Assembly: GCA_021234155.1 (NCBI GenBank)
Contig: JAJEKV010000008.1
Span: 4,014,085 to 4,078,084, forward strand
DNA length: 64,000 bases
Reading direction: 5' to 3'
Source of the DNA: Isoetes taiwanensis
Taxonomy: Eukaryota; Streptophyta; Lycopodiopsida; Isoetales; Isoetaceae
Below the pieces are notes generated by a model. The model saw nothing but the letters and a program-made list of their open reading frames with translations. It made no database searches and had not been told where the DNA came from. The position numbers and the translations under genes were made by a program. Of the stretch, positions 15,786-25,845 are shown one piece after another. Position 1 is the stretch's first letter. Every line of letters starts with the position of its first letter.

Positions 15786-16367
15786 TGTTAGTTCTGTACG
15801 TCCCGGTACAGGACTATTCATGCACACCTCGGACCAGACCAAGAACAAGGCGCCAAATCCAGGTCTAGGTCAGTCATTAAGACCCCAGCAGAAGACCACG
15901 CAGAAGGTCACGCCCAAGAGTGAGTCAAATAAGGGGCAGAAAACAGACAAATGACGCCCCGTCAGAATCAGCGTCAGCGTCAGCGTGATTCCAGGCACTT
16001 CAAGAGGCACCGCCAGCATTCCTGCAAATCAGGCCTCTTTCAGGAGTCGGCACCGAGATCTGCCGGAGTATCTATATTGGGCCAAAGGCCATTGTACTAT
16101 ATATATGAGTAGAGCTAGCATTCGAGGGCTAGATGAGTTTTTGTTCTTGTCTCCCATCATTTTCTCTCCCGATTGCGAGAGCTTATGTATTCTGATTGAT
16201 ATCAAGAAGTTTTCTTCACACTATTGTGTTTCTGTTGTGTTCTTGTTTTCTCTTTCCTTTGTTCTTTTGCAAATCCCGCATGACACAGCTCCCGGATTCT
16301 CCTGTTTGATCCAAGGGTCCTCACAGAGGGCTCTCTTGCAGGAGTTCCCGAACCCAGACCCCAAACA
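15786..16367 (+). repeat. Probable 5' LTR of the Tat-like element
   Basis: It begins TGTTAGTTCTGTACG and ends CCCCAAACA directly before the PBS-like sequence. It contains a TATA-like ACTATATATATGAG near 16096. The start is a guess from the TG dinucleotide; no second LTR was found to confirm the limits. Confidence 0.45.
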
Positions 16368-16387
16368 TTGTCGCCACTGTCGGGTCT
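16368..16387 (+). other. Putative tRNA-Asp-type primer binding site
   Basis: TGTCGCCACTGTCGGGTCTG follows the LTR end by one base. It resembles the tRNA-Asp complementary PBS (TGGCGCCGTTGCCGGGGA) known from Tat/Athila elements, with several mismatches. Confidence 0.5.
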
Positions 16388-16414
16388 GATCTTTCTTTCT
16401 TCCTTCTTTCCACT

Positions 16415-17893
16415 ATGTCTGCTCGTGCTTTCACTCCAGAAGAACTCCTTTGCCAAACGACGGCTCGTTTGGAGCGCCATCAACATCGCGAGGCTGTTCG
16501 GGATATGTATGACAATGCTTATGACATTGAGGGAGGTCGTGTCCGCTCAAGAGCTCAGTCGGCACCACCTACTCCTCGGGTTCCTTCTCGACCAGGGTCT
16601 CCCCCTGTGTGTCGGCATTGTTCTCAACCTCAGTCGCCACATCATACACCTATTCAGCCCACGCCTCATTATTTTCAGACTCCAGAAAGCACCTACATTA
16701 CCATACCCTCAGGCCACACCCCTCTGCCTTCGCAACCATCTTCTCCTCCTGCAGGGATGGGCTACCCTCAAGTTTCCTTTGGCCCTCCCCGTCTTTTCAG
16801 CATGCTCTTCCTGTCTACCAACTCACTGATCTCAAGCTTAATGAAGAGGGCTCCCATGGTCCCTCACCACAGGACGCTCCTCTCTCTGGCCCTCCGGGTT
16901 TTTCTGTTCCAATACCACCTGGTTCGCAGCCCACGGCTGTTCTGACCAGCTATGTTCCTGCATATGCTCCACCTGTCTATGCGCCAGTTCAGCCTTCATC
17001 TCCTACTCACAATTTGAAGCTGACTTATCCTACTTTTGGCAACACTAAAGGCAAACCTCTGGATCAAAGTGCTCAAGCTCACATGGAGGAATTTGAGGCC
17101 TTGGCCATTCTCAATGGTCACGCTCAACCTCAACTCAAGTTTCACATCTTTTCTACCACGCTGCGAGGCACCCCTCATCAATGGCTCATGGCAAACAAAG
17201 GCCACTGGAAGCAAAATTGGCAAGAGATGAAAACGGCATTCCTCTCTCATTATGGCACCACGGATGATGATCAACTCCTGCTCAAGCAACTCAATGATCT
17301 TTAGCAGCAACCCACGGAGTCTGCGCGTGACTTTGTAGACCGTCTTCACATCCTTATAAACAAGCTCCAGGAGTACCCCACGCAAAGCCAGATTCTTGTC
17401 TGGTTTCTACAAGGCCTTCCTCCTGCCATTCGTCTCATGACGGAGTACCTGCGTCCCAAGTCTTTGGAACAGGCGATTGAATTAGTCAATCACTCGGTCA
17501 ACGTCTCCTCACGAGGTATTGCCCTCACGGAACTACCTTTCCTGCCCCCGTCATGGTTCCTCAGAATGCAGTCCAGCCTCAACAAACTAATCCTCAACGC
17601 ACTCAGATTTGGTGCCATATCTGTAAATATCAAACATCTGGCCAATGAATGCAACTCCTCAAATGGGACAAGGCTCCCGTCCACCTTTTGATCCTTCCAA
17701 GGCTCAGTGTTATCATTGTCACGAATGGGGTCATACCACCACGGCGTGCCCTCAACTTCCGCAAGTACAAGTTCAACTTCCTGGAACAAATCAACCTGCT
17801 TATGTACGCCTCACGGCTTATCAGCTGTGGGTTGCCAATGGTAAACAAGGCCCCCGACCTGTTTTGAGGAAGCCACCACGGCCCCCTCAATAA
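16415..17893 (+). pseudogene. gag polyprotein of the Tat-like element
   Basis: The frame starts MSARAFTPEELL. It continues through a Pro/Ser-rich segment, then shifts frame near 16780 into a retrotransposon gag domain (about 17010-17560, with LKLTYPTFGNTKGKPLD, GTPHQWLM and VWFLQGLPPAIR). After another shift near 17600 it reaches a CCHC zinc knuckle (CYHCHEWGHTTTAC, about 17708-17749) that would bind template RNA. In-frame stops at 17302-17304 (TAG) and 17891-17893 (TAA) sit where Gln codons would fit. The gag protein would build the cytoplasmic particle; this copy cannot make it. Confidence 0.8.
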
Positions 17894-18900
17894 CAGCGAC
17901 CTCAACAGGCAGCATCTACCTCAAATCCTCTGGATCAACAAGCTCAGGAAGAAATATATCAGGCACTAAATCCTCCGGTCCAGCAGTCAAATTGGGTTGG
18001 TTTGGTTTCATGCCAGACCAGGGCTTCACGCCCCTTAACCATCATCCCTCACGACACGCAACCAGCTTTTGCTGTCGCCACGATCCCTCATGAAGATGAC
18101 AAAAAGGTCCACTTCGCCCCAGACTTGGATAAACTCATGCCTCACGTCATGCCCAAGGTGCGACAGAGTATTCTCAAACTCATGCAGGCTGCTGAAGGCC
18201 GCACTCTTGCAAATGTTCATGCAACAATCAGAGCTCAGTAGTGTCAAGAGGCACCGTCATCATCTACAGGCCCACGCTCTCAGCCGTATCCTAATATTGC
18301 TGCAGAGATGGAGCTTCTTAAAGAGGTTTCTGCTTCCTTACCTCAGACTCCTGCTCCCTTGGATCCTGCTGATCCATTTTCTCATGTTCCTTTGGAACTT
18401 CAAGAAGGACTTGCAAAAATCAAGATTCCCTTGAGCCTTGCCACCATCTTGAAACTCTGTCCTGCTCTCAAAGACCAGTTGCCCCTTCCCACTGTTCTGG
18501 TTAGAGCCGTGAATACATCAACACCCACGGTGCATGCCACGGTGGGCAATCAGCACATCAATCATGTTCAAATTGACGGAGGCAGTGCTGTAAATCTTAT
18601 TACTGATAAGCTCAGGAAGCAATTGGTTATCAGCAACTTTACCGTGCCCCCTATGATATCAAGTTGGCCAATGGCCACATCACGCGACCTCAAGGCGTCA
18701 CTCCTCTCCTTCACATTAGCATTGGTGATCTCAAATTCCCTTTGGAATTTGGGGTTTGGAAAGCTGGTGAAGATCCGGGTGACTATGAAATGCTGGTTGG
18801 AAGACCTTTTCTCTGCCAAGCTAAAAGTATTCATTACTGGGCCACGGACCAACTTGTCATTATTGATGGTCATCTCAATGCTACTATGGATTTAGAAACT
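17894..18900 (+). pseudogene. gag-pro linker and aspartic protease of the Tat-like element
   Basis: The frame continues from gag through a Gln/Pro-rich linker with a TAG at 18239-18241. It then reaches a retropepsin-like core: VQIDGGSAVNLI (about 18572-18607) in place of the usual DTGS/DSGA, and, after a frameshift near 18640, the C-terminal half (YEMLVGRPFL, IHYWATDQLVI). The protease would cleave the polyprotein. The first catalytic Asp is present, but DGGS is an unusual variant, and the frameshift splits the domain. Confidence 0.75.
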
Positions 18901-21699
18901 GGCAAGTTAATCTCTGCTGAAAATGCGAAACCCTCAATCTCAGACACTGATTCTGAAGAAGCCCAAAATATCTATCATGTTCAGGCTCCACCAGCGAGTC
19001 TGCCTCTCTCATCCTACCCTGAGTATGCTGATCCTTGGGGTGAGATGACTCTTGATCAGGACCAGGCTGTCGCAGCTCTGCTTGACCCTTACCTGGCTCC
19101 TTGTAATCGCATTCAACATCTTGACCATTTTTCGGCCACGGAACTTCCTCCTGAGACTGTGGATCTTCATGCCGTCATGAAGCAACCTTTGCTTGATGAC
19201 GCTCAGCAGCCTCTTTTCTTCACCACTCAAAATGTTGCACCTCCCGTCATGCTTCAACCTCCTGCTCATGTTGTTCAGGACACGGAGGTTGTTCCACACA
19301 TTCAGACTCCTGAGGTGGAAATCGTGGACATTGGTAACAATCAACCTGTCCGACTAGCTGCCCATCTTCCACCCACCTATAAAGCACGCGCCGTCACGCT
19401 GTTCAAAAAATTTAAACATATTTTTGCATGGAGCTATAAAGACCTTCGAGGTATCAAAAAAGACTTGGGGGAACTCACCATTCCTACCAAACCTGATGCC
19501 CGTCCAATCTAGCAACGACAGTACAGGCTCAACCCCAATTACTGTGACCGTGTCAAGGCCGAAATTGACAAACTTTTAGCTGCTGGCTTGATTTATGAGG
19601 TCAAACATTCAGAGTGGGTGAGCCCCATTGTCATCGCTCTCAAGCACAACGGTAAGATCCGCGTTTGTGTGGACTATCACAAACTCAATCAGGCCACGGA
19701 GCGTGATCACTTCCCACTTCCCTTCACAGACCAGGTTCTGGAAGAGGTTGCTAGACATGAGATGTACTCTTTCATGGATGGCTTTTCAGGGTACAATCAA
19801 ATTTCTATCAAGGAAGAAGATCAACTCAAAACAACTTTTACCACCCCGTGGGGCACTTTTGCCTACAAGGTGGTTCCTTTTGGTTTATCAAATTTTCCGT
19901 CCACGTTTCAGCGCATCATGCTCTCCGTCTTCCATGATTATATGAAGGATAAACCCTTTCTTCAGATTTTTCAAGACGACTTTTCAGCCTACAGCTCCAT
20001 GGATGATCACCTGGAGAAGTTAGAGCTGGTCTTTCAAAAATGTGATGAGTCTGGCATCAGTCTCAATCCCGAGAAATGCACCTTTTGCGTCACCTCCAGT
20101 GTCCTTTTGGGTCATGTGGTTAGTAAAGAAGGAATCACTACGGATCCTGCTAAAATCAGTTGTGTGCTAAAGGCTCAAGCACCATCTAATATTAAAGAGA
20201 CACGTTTCTTTCTGGGTAAGGTCAATTACTATTCCACCTTCATTCCTGGCCTTGCGGCTATAACTGATCCCATTCATAAACTCACGGGTGATGAATCCAC
20301 TTGGGCTTGGAATCCCCAGGCGGAAGCTGCCTTCCAGAAGTTGAAGTTGTTACTTACTCAGGCCCCGGTACTTGTTCCTCCTCAATGGGACAAGCCTTTT
20401 CATGTTCATGTCGATGTCTCAGCTTTTGCCATTGGTGCTATTCTCTCTCAGGCATATGACGAGCACACGGATAAACCTATCCGCTATGCCAGCAGAAAAC
20501 TCAATCCCGCTGAGCGCAACTACTCTGCCACGGAGCGGGAAGCCTTGGGCTTAGTTTTCTGTGTCCAACGTTTCTGTCATTATTTGTTGGGAAGCAAGAT
20601 CAAGTTCTTTGTTGATCATCAGGCTCTTCTTTATTTGATCAACAAGGCCACACCCACGGGTCGAATTGCTCGTTGGGTCCTTCTTCTACAAGAATTCGCT
20701 CCCTTCGAAATCGTTCATAAGGCCGGCAAATCTCATGTTGTGCCGGATTATTTATCACACATCCACACAGATGATCCCTCCACGGGTGTTTCTGATGCCT
20801 TTCCAAATGCTCAACTGTTCTTAGTCACAGCCATGCCCCACTGGTTTCACAACTTTCAGCAGTATCTCCTCACTGGCGCTCTTCCATCCGAAGATCCCAC
20901 GCTCTCTCCAGAAAAGCTTCACTCACGCCGCCGTCAGTTTCTCCGTGAGGTCCGTGACTACACCATGGTTGCGGGCCATCTGTACAAACACGGCAAAGAC
21001 ATGGTCCTCCATCGCTGTGTTCTCCCTCATGAGGTGTCCGATATCGTTCGACAAGCCCATGAAGGGCTTGGTGGTGGTCATTTCAGTGGTGACACCACGG
21101 CACGCAAAATTCTTCTCGCAGGCTACTTCTGGCCCATGCTCTTCAAGGATGTCCACGCTCACGCCTGCATGTGTGATGTCTGTCAGCGTATGGGTCGGCC
21201 CACGACCCGTGACGCTCTCCCATTGACGCCGGTTGCCATGCCACTTCCCTTCAGCAAATGGAGAATGGACTTTGTGGGACCCATGGATCCCTCTGCGCGG
21301 CACACCCGTGCCCGCTACATTTTGGTCATCACTGATTATGCTACAAAATGGGAGGATGCTTGTGCTCTTCCGGACAACACTGCAGCCAGTACGGCCAAGG
21401 TTCTCTACACGCACATCATCACGGGTTTTGGTTGTCCCACGGAACTTGTCAGTGATCGTGGAGTTCATTTTGTCAATCATACCATCAAGGAGCTGATGGA
21501 TTATCTTCATATCCATCACAGAAAAAGTACACCTTACTATCCTCAAGTGAATGGTTTGGCTGAAAGCACAAACAAAACTCTCATCACTATTCTGAAGAAA
21601 ATCTGTGATGCCTCTCGCACGGATTGGCAAGAAAATTACCTACTGTTCTTTGGGCTTACAACACAAGTTTCAAAATTGCTACTGTCCACACTCCTTTAA
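18664..21699 (+). pseudogene. RT-RNase H-integrase of the Tat-like element
   Basis: One frame, interrupted only by a TAG at 19510-19512, carries several domains. The reverse transcriptase has WVSPIV, RVCVDYHKLN, FGLSNFPSTFQR and a catalytic box FQDDFSAYS (canonical is F/Y-x-DD). RNase H follows (FHVHVDVSAFAIGAILSQ, SATEREALGLVF, FFVDHQALLYL). The integrase has an HHCC finger (HEGLGGGHF ... CDVCQRMG), then the core Asp (RMDFVGPM), Asp (SDRGVHF) and Glu (GLAESTNKT) of the DDE triad. The frame shifts near 21640 and the reading continues in the next entry. It would act in cytoplasmic particles for cDNA synthesis and in the nucleus for insertion. Confidence 0.9.
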
Positions 21700-22172
21700 A
21701 GTTGGTCTATGGTCAAGAAGCTCTCATGCCCTTTGAATATGTCCTTCCGACTCTTCGTTTCCAACTTGCTACAGCACATAATCCACCTACAACTCTTAAA
21801 GAACGGGTTTATCAACTTGAATAGTTGGATGAACTTAGGCGAGATGCTTATATTCGTGTTCTTCATGGCCAACAGTTGCGGAAATCATTACATGACAAAC
21901 ATCTTAAGGCCAAAACATTTAAAGAAGGTGATTTGGTTTTGCTCTATGACTCTCGCTACAAAAACGTTCCGGGCAAATTGAAGTTTCGGTGGCTTGGTCC
22001 TTATCAAATTCTTCAAGTTGTTCAACCAAGTGTTTTTAAGCTTGCTGAGTTAGATGGGACACCGTTACCTACACTGGTTAATAGTTTTCGCCTCAAACAA
22101 TTTCATACAGACGACACCACAGTCCATTCAAAAGATCAACAACAAAATTCTGACTCAGAACAAAGTGACTAG
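21624..22172 (+). pseudogene. Integrase C-terminal part of the Tat-like element
   Basis: This is the continuation of the integrase in another frame: WAYNTSFKIATVHTPLKLVY, a TAG at 21822-21824 after YQLE, then FKEGDLVLLYDSRY, KFRWLGPYQI and SFRLKQFH. This is the usual non-chromodomain C-terminus. It ends at the stop at 22170-22172. A purine-rich stretch at about 22197-22213 (GGAAAAAAACAAAAGGTG) could be the polypurine tract before a 3' LTR. Confidence 0.85.
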
Positions 22173-22216
22173 AAGTGTATTTATATTATATTAGTCGGAA
22201 AAAAACAAAAGGTGGG

Positions 22217-23269
22217 CATTGCCCATATACATCCGCTACGGGCTGAGCCCTATTTACAAAATCCTAAGTTAAAAAGTGCCCCTACTCCGGGTTTGGAGCA
22301 GAGGTTATGCGGAGCACATGGTAGAGGCAGCGAACATGGTCCCAGCGGAGATGGATCACCACCTCCATATCATTTGTCAGGGGGTCGGGATGCTCAGCCA
22401 TCCCGCTACACCAGCCATCCATCGGAATGCCGGGATTCTTACATTTCCACAGATCCAATGCGTTCATATGGGCAGTCACCCACTCTTGGCAACTGCGAGG
22501 CATGGTGCACTTGTTAACGTTGATGGGATCCATCGATGCAAACTGATGTCTCAGCCTCGACCACTGCTCGATTTATATAGCCTAACCGCTTGAAGCTCTG
22601 CCGTGCAAGGCCATTTCTAATTCCAGAATCTTTTCTCCCGCCGCATATCTAGCCATGGTACCTTCTGACGTTTCATTTATGATATCCCACTTCGAGTTGC
22701 CTGCACTAATTGCTATTCCTTCCTTTTACGCCCATCTGTCATTATTATTTGTACCTTCGCCAAGCTGTCACATCCTACCGTTCCTTCACGCTTCATCTCC
22801 ACCGTTCATTTGTTCTTCCTTCACTACTCGGGGACTTAGCCAAAATTTTGCCTCTCAATCGACTTCTTACGATCTGTTGCCATCTGGCACCATCAACGGT
22901 TCCTTTTCCACTCTCATCATGCCCCTTCGCCACAGTTGTGTGCCCTAAAACCTTTTCGCCTCACTTCGTTTTCGTCTTCTGCTCTCCGCCCTCCGGCTTC
23001 TTTCAATCCGCTCTCCAGTTTCCTTCCCTTTGCTTCTTGCCATTGCTGCTTCACCAAAATTCCCTACTCTTCAAGTTACTGCTCCTAGGAATCCGACTCT
23101 CTTTGAGTCTATTATTTTCTCCACTCCTACCTTTTGTGATGCCCTGGAAGGTCCAAGTCGTGAAGTTGCAGAATGCAACGGGCTGTATGAATTCTCCAGG
23201 CAGGACCTCCCTGCCCCAAATCCGCAACAACTTAGGCAATTTGTTGCTCACGTGGTCAACACCACGGCT
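22217..23269. other. Region after the Tat-like element, unresolved
   Basis: The 3' LTR should start here, but I cannot align this stretch with 15786-16367. A TATA-like TTTATATAGCC lies near 22570. The open frames 22655-22948, 22710-23306 and 23030-23323 are pyrimidine-rich low-complexity readings without a recognisable domain. Confidence 0.4.
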
Positions 23270-24718
23270 GGTTACGTCACAAGAGTCGATCAGACGGATA
23301 TTCTGAAGATCTGGAAGAACTGAAAGATATGAAAATTTTACCAATTACAGTCAATGTAGTTAGTAGAAACATGCATGTGCTATTTGAGGACGTTTGTGGT
23401 GCATGTGGATTTGATTACAGGTTATCAGTGAAACTCAAATGTGATCATGAGTATCACTTACTATGCACAGCTTTGTTGTCTAAAGGTAAATGCATTGTTT
23501 GCAATTCCTCTATCAGTTCTGCTTTATTTTTAGAGCTTGGTATGACAGTGCCTATGGACGAAAAGCTTGAAAATACAGGATCATCTTCCATTGTACATGA
23601 TAGGAGAACATTAACTCGTGGAAATCTTGCTCTGCTACCCTCAAACTCAAGACCTCCTTATAAGATTGGAGCAAATAATGTTATATTAACACATGATGAG
23701 GGTGGAGCTGCTACAGGAAATCTTGGGAATGTTGTTGGGGGAAAGAAAATTCAGAGTCACATGGAGAGAGTGATACAGAAAAGGAAAATTTGAAGTAAAG
23801 GAAAATTTCACCCAAATCAAAAGTGCAGATTGCAAAGAAACAGAAAAGCAAAGATAAAGCAAGCAGGAAAGGAGAAGCAACCAAGAAGGTTCAAGAAAAA
23901 AATATGAAGAGGACATATCCATTTAGGAGCAAGAGGATCAGTGTGGGAAATTCAACTTATTTATTGTATTTCTTATGACACGCTTTTTAAAATTGAATGT
24001 GTCAATTGACACACTTCCAAATTTTTTGTGTCTCATTTGACGCGTTGTGAATACCATTGACACACTTTTTTTATGTTATCTAATGAAGAAAATAATTTGA
24101 AATTCTACAACAAAAAGATTACAATATGAATTTTGCCATGAAAGATAAGTTTATATAAATATAAGGAAAATGAAAAATTCTATTGAATATTAATTCTTCT
24201 TGCATTATTAAGTATACACATACATTAAGCCTTGTACAGACAACTCTTGTGTATTTGGGGCTCTAATTTTTTTTGACACACTTAATATTCTTAAGTGTGT
24301 CAAATGACACATTTAAAATTTTTTAAAGTCTCTTTTGACGCATTTTATCAAACTATAAATTCTCTTTTGACACATTTTCTCTACGGAAGATGTCTCTTTG
24401 ACATATTTTTTTGCTTTTGACACCCTTTGGGGTGTCAAATTCCCACACTGAAGAGGATTGATAAAAAAGATGCAGTAGAGGCTGATGTACAGACAAGTTT
24501 AGAGGTGCAGCAAACAACAGATGAAGCGCTTATAACACTTAATAATACTTCTATTTAGGAAAGCATCATCATGACAACTCAATCTGCTGCCACGAATATT
24601 GTTGAAGAAGAAGATCAGGCCCCAACTCCAAAAGAAGATAATCTATTTCAAGCTATACTTGCTGTTCTGAATGACAAAAATGAATCTGTCTCAATCAAGG
24701 CTCTGTTACATGAAAATT
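23270..24718 (+). pseudogene. RING-H2-finger protein fragment interrupted by a MITE
   Basis: From about 23275 a plus frame reads an acidic lead (EDLEELKDMK) and then a RING-H2-type cysteine/histidine pattern. The spacing is C-x2-C-x11-C-x-H-x2-H-x2-C-x8-C-x2-C (residues 23-58 counted from the Met at 23329). RING fingers usually recruit E2 enzymes for ubiquitin transfer; whether this one does is unknown. The frame stops at 23791 and a Lys-rich continuation (KKQKSKDKASRKGE) follows one frame over, suggesting an indel near 23800. A 512-bp MITE (23939-24450) then splits it; deleting the MITE and one 8-bp duplication keeps the frame open (SKRIDKKDAVEAD). A TAG at about 24559 and a TAA at 24718 follow. 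A splice acceptor (TATGCAG, 24734-24740) directly before the chromovirus LTR suggests the gene once continued beyond the nested insertion. Confidence 0.55.
23939..24450. mobile_element. hAT-type MITE, 512 bp
   Basis: The ends form terminal inverted repeats: CAGTGTGGGAAATT at the left and AATTCCCACACTG at the right. They are flanked by a perfect 8-bp direct duplication AAGAGGAT (23931-23938 and 24451-24458). An 8-bp duplication and a CAG-type terminus are the hAT hallmarks. The element has no coding capacity. Inside are about ten TGACAC/GTGTCA motifs, two of them fused as palindromes (near 23998 and 24296), which look like subterminal transposase-binding repeats. Confidence 0.85.
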
Positions 24719-24745
24719 AACTGGTCTTGATTCTATGCAGGGACA

Positions 24746-25473
24746 TGTGACGGCCCCAGCTCCTATACGATGCCCCAATCGTATACAAACTTGAAATCAT
24801 CCCTCAAACCAGCATCTACTCGCTGACATGAGGCCGTCCACCTAACATCGGGCTCTTGCTGGTGGCCAAGAACCCGACGGGGAAGAATGGACGTGTCATT
24901 CATCCCGTCTCCCTCGAGATCGATCTAGCTGCGGAAGCGTAAACACACATGAGCACATGACATCAATCAACAATACATAGCCACCTCGAAGGGTGGTCCA
25001 CCATATCACAGTAGCTGCAACAATACATTCGTACATCAACATAACATGGGGAAATCCTACCCAGGCTCAGACTCTTGAGGAAAGGCCCGGCGGCTTGGGT
25101 CTCCTGGATAACAATCTGCATTGCGAAATTCATGGCAAATGGCCTCTCGTGCATACTTTGCGATAAATTGAAAAGTATTGGAGCGGCCAGTAGCTTGGGG
25201 GGGTTAAGTAGCCAAAGGGGCTACCTCTTTGGGTTGCATCTCCCGACTCCCGATGAAGGCGGGAGGAGATCACTCCCCTCCGAAGGTTCATGCCAATCAC
25301 AAGCGAGCTAGAGCCCTTTGCTTTCATATCGACTTGAACCCCTAGAAGATGGCGCATCACCCAAGAGGTGTCGAGCCCATACAGGGCCTCACGCAGTGCT
25401 GGGGTATTAGGCCTAGCCCACAATGTTCCCGTGCCGTCGCTCACATGCGGAGGGATCAACTATGATCGGACAA
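24746..25473 (-). repeat. Distal half of the chromovirus 3' LTR
   Basis: On the minus strand this is the last ~728 bases of an LTR, ending GGGGCCGTCACA at 24746, the mirror of the TGTGACG that starts LTRs of this family. Similarity to the plus-strand LTR at 59405-61042 is plain: GGGCTCGACACCTCTTGGG against GGGTCCGACACCTCTGGGC, and CCACCCTTCGAGGTGG against CTACCCTTCGAGGTAG. The other half is at 35029-35822; a DNA transposon lies between. Confidence 0.85.
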
Positions 25474-25494
25474 GGGTAGAAGCATGAAAGGGTG
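25474..25494 (+). repeat. Left terminal inverted repeat of the 9.56-kb transposon
   Basis: Starts GGGTAGAAGCATGAAAGGGT and is preceded by ACAA. Similarity to the right end stops after 21 bases. Confidence 0.85.
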
Positions 25495-25845
25495 GGCAAA
25501 AAAGGGACACTTTTATACATTTACATTTGGCAAAATGTAAACAAATTCCCCTGAGGTCTCATTTATTAGGGGTACCTAATTTTCAAGCGGGTTGGGAAAC
25601 TTTAATGCACTAATTTTCAAAAATTAAAAAAAAAAAAAAAAGACCTCCTTCGATTCTTTGATCCAGCCCATTCCCAACCCTAGCTTTGCTCCATAGCCGA
25701 CTTTTGCAAAGGTCGATCATGGACCCTAAGCCCCGATACTCTCCCATTATCATCTAGACCGAGCTAGGGTTTAGGCTGCGAGGAGGGTGTGATTTTGTGC
25801 ATTCATCAGTGATTGATCAAGCCCTATTAGTAGCAGCAAGAAGCA

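Larger units (their letters stand above)
15786..22175 (+). mobile_element. Tat/Athila-like Ty3/gypsy retrotransposon, inactivated
   Basis: A plus-strand LTR retrotransposon: probable 5' LTR, primer-binding site, gag with zinc knuckle, protease, reverse transcriptase, RNase H and integrase, in gypsy order. The RT style (FMDGFSGYNQISIKEED, then FGLSNFPSTFQRIM) and the tRNA-Asp-like PBS point to the Tat/Athila branch, not to chromoviruses; no chromodomain is seen. The body is broken by frameshifts near 16780, 17600, 18640 and 21640 and by in-frame stops at 17302-17304, 17891-17893, 18239-18241, 19510-19512 and 21822-21824. I could not recognise a matching 3' LTR by eye, so the right limit is where the integrase reading ends. 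Confidence 0.85.

Noticed and set aside
20923-21630. Minus-strand 235-codon frame in the Tat-like element
   Set aside because: Antisense of the integrase, without any domain of its own.
22655-23306. Three overlapping open frames after the Tat-like element
   Set aside because: Pyrimidine-rich sequence read in several frames, with no conserved domain; not called as genes.
25130-25459. Minus-strand 109-codon frame
   Set aside because: It lies wholly inside the LTR half and has no protein signature.
24746-25473. Solo LTR or independent element next to the DNA transposon
   Set aside because: Its sequence continues at 35029 on the other side of the transposon, so it is half of one split LTR.
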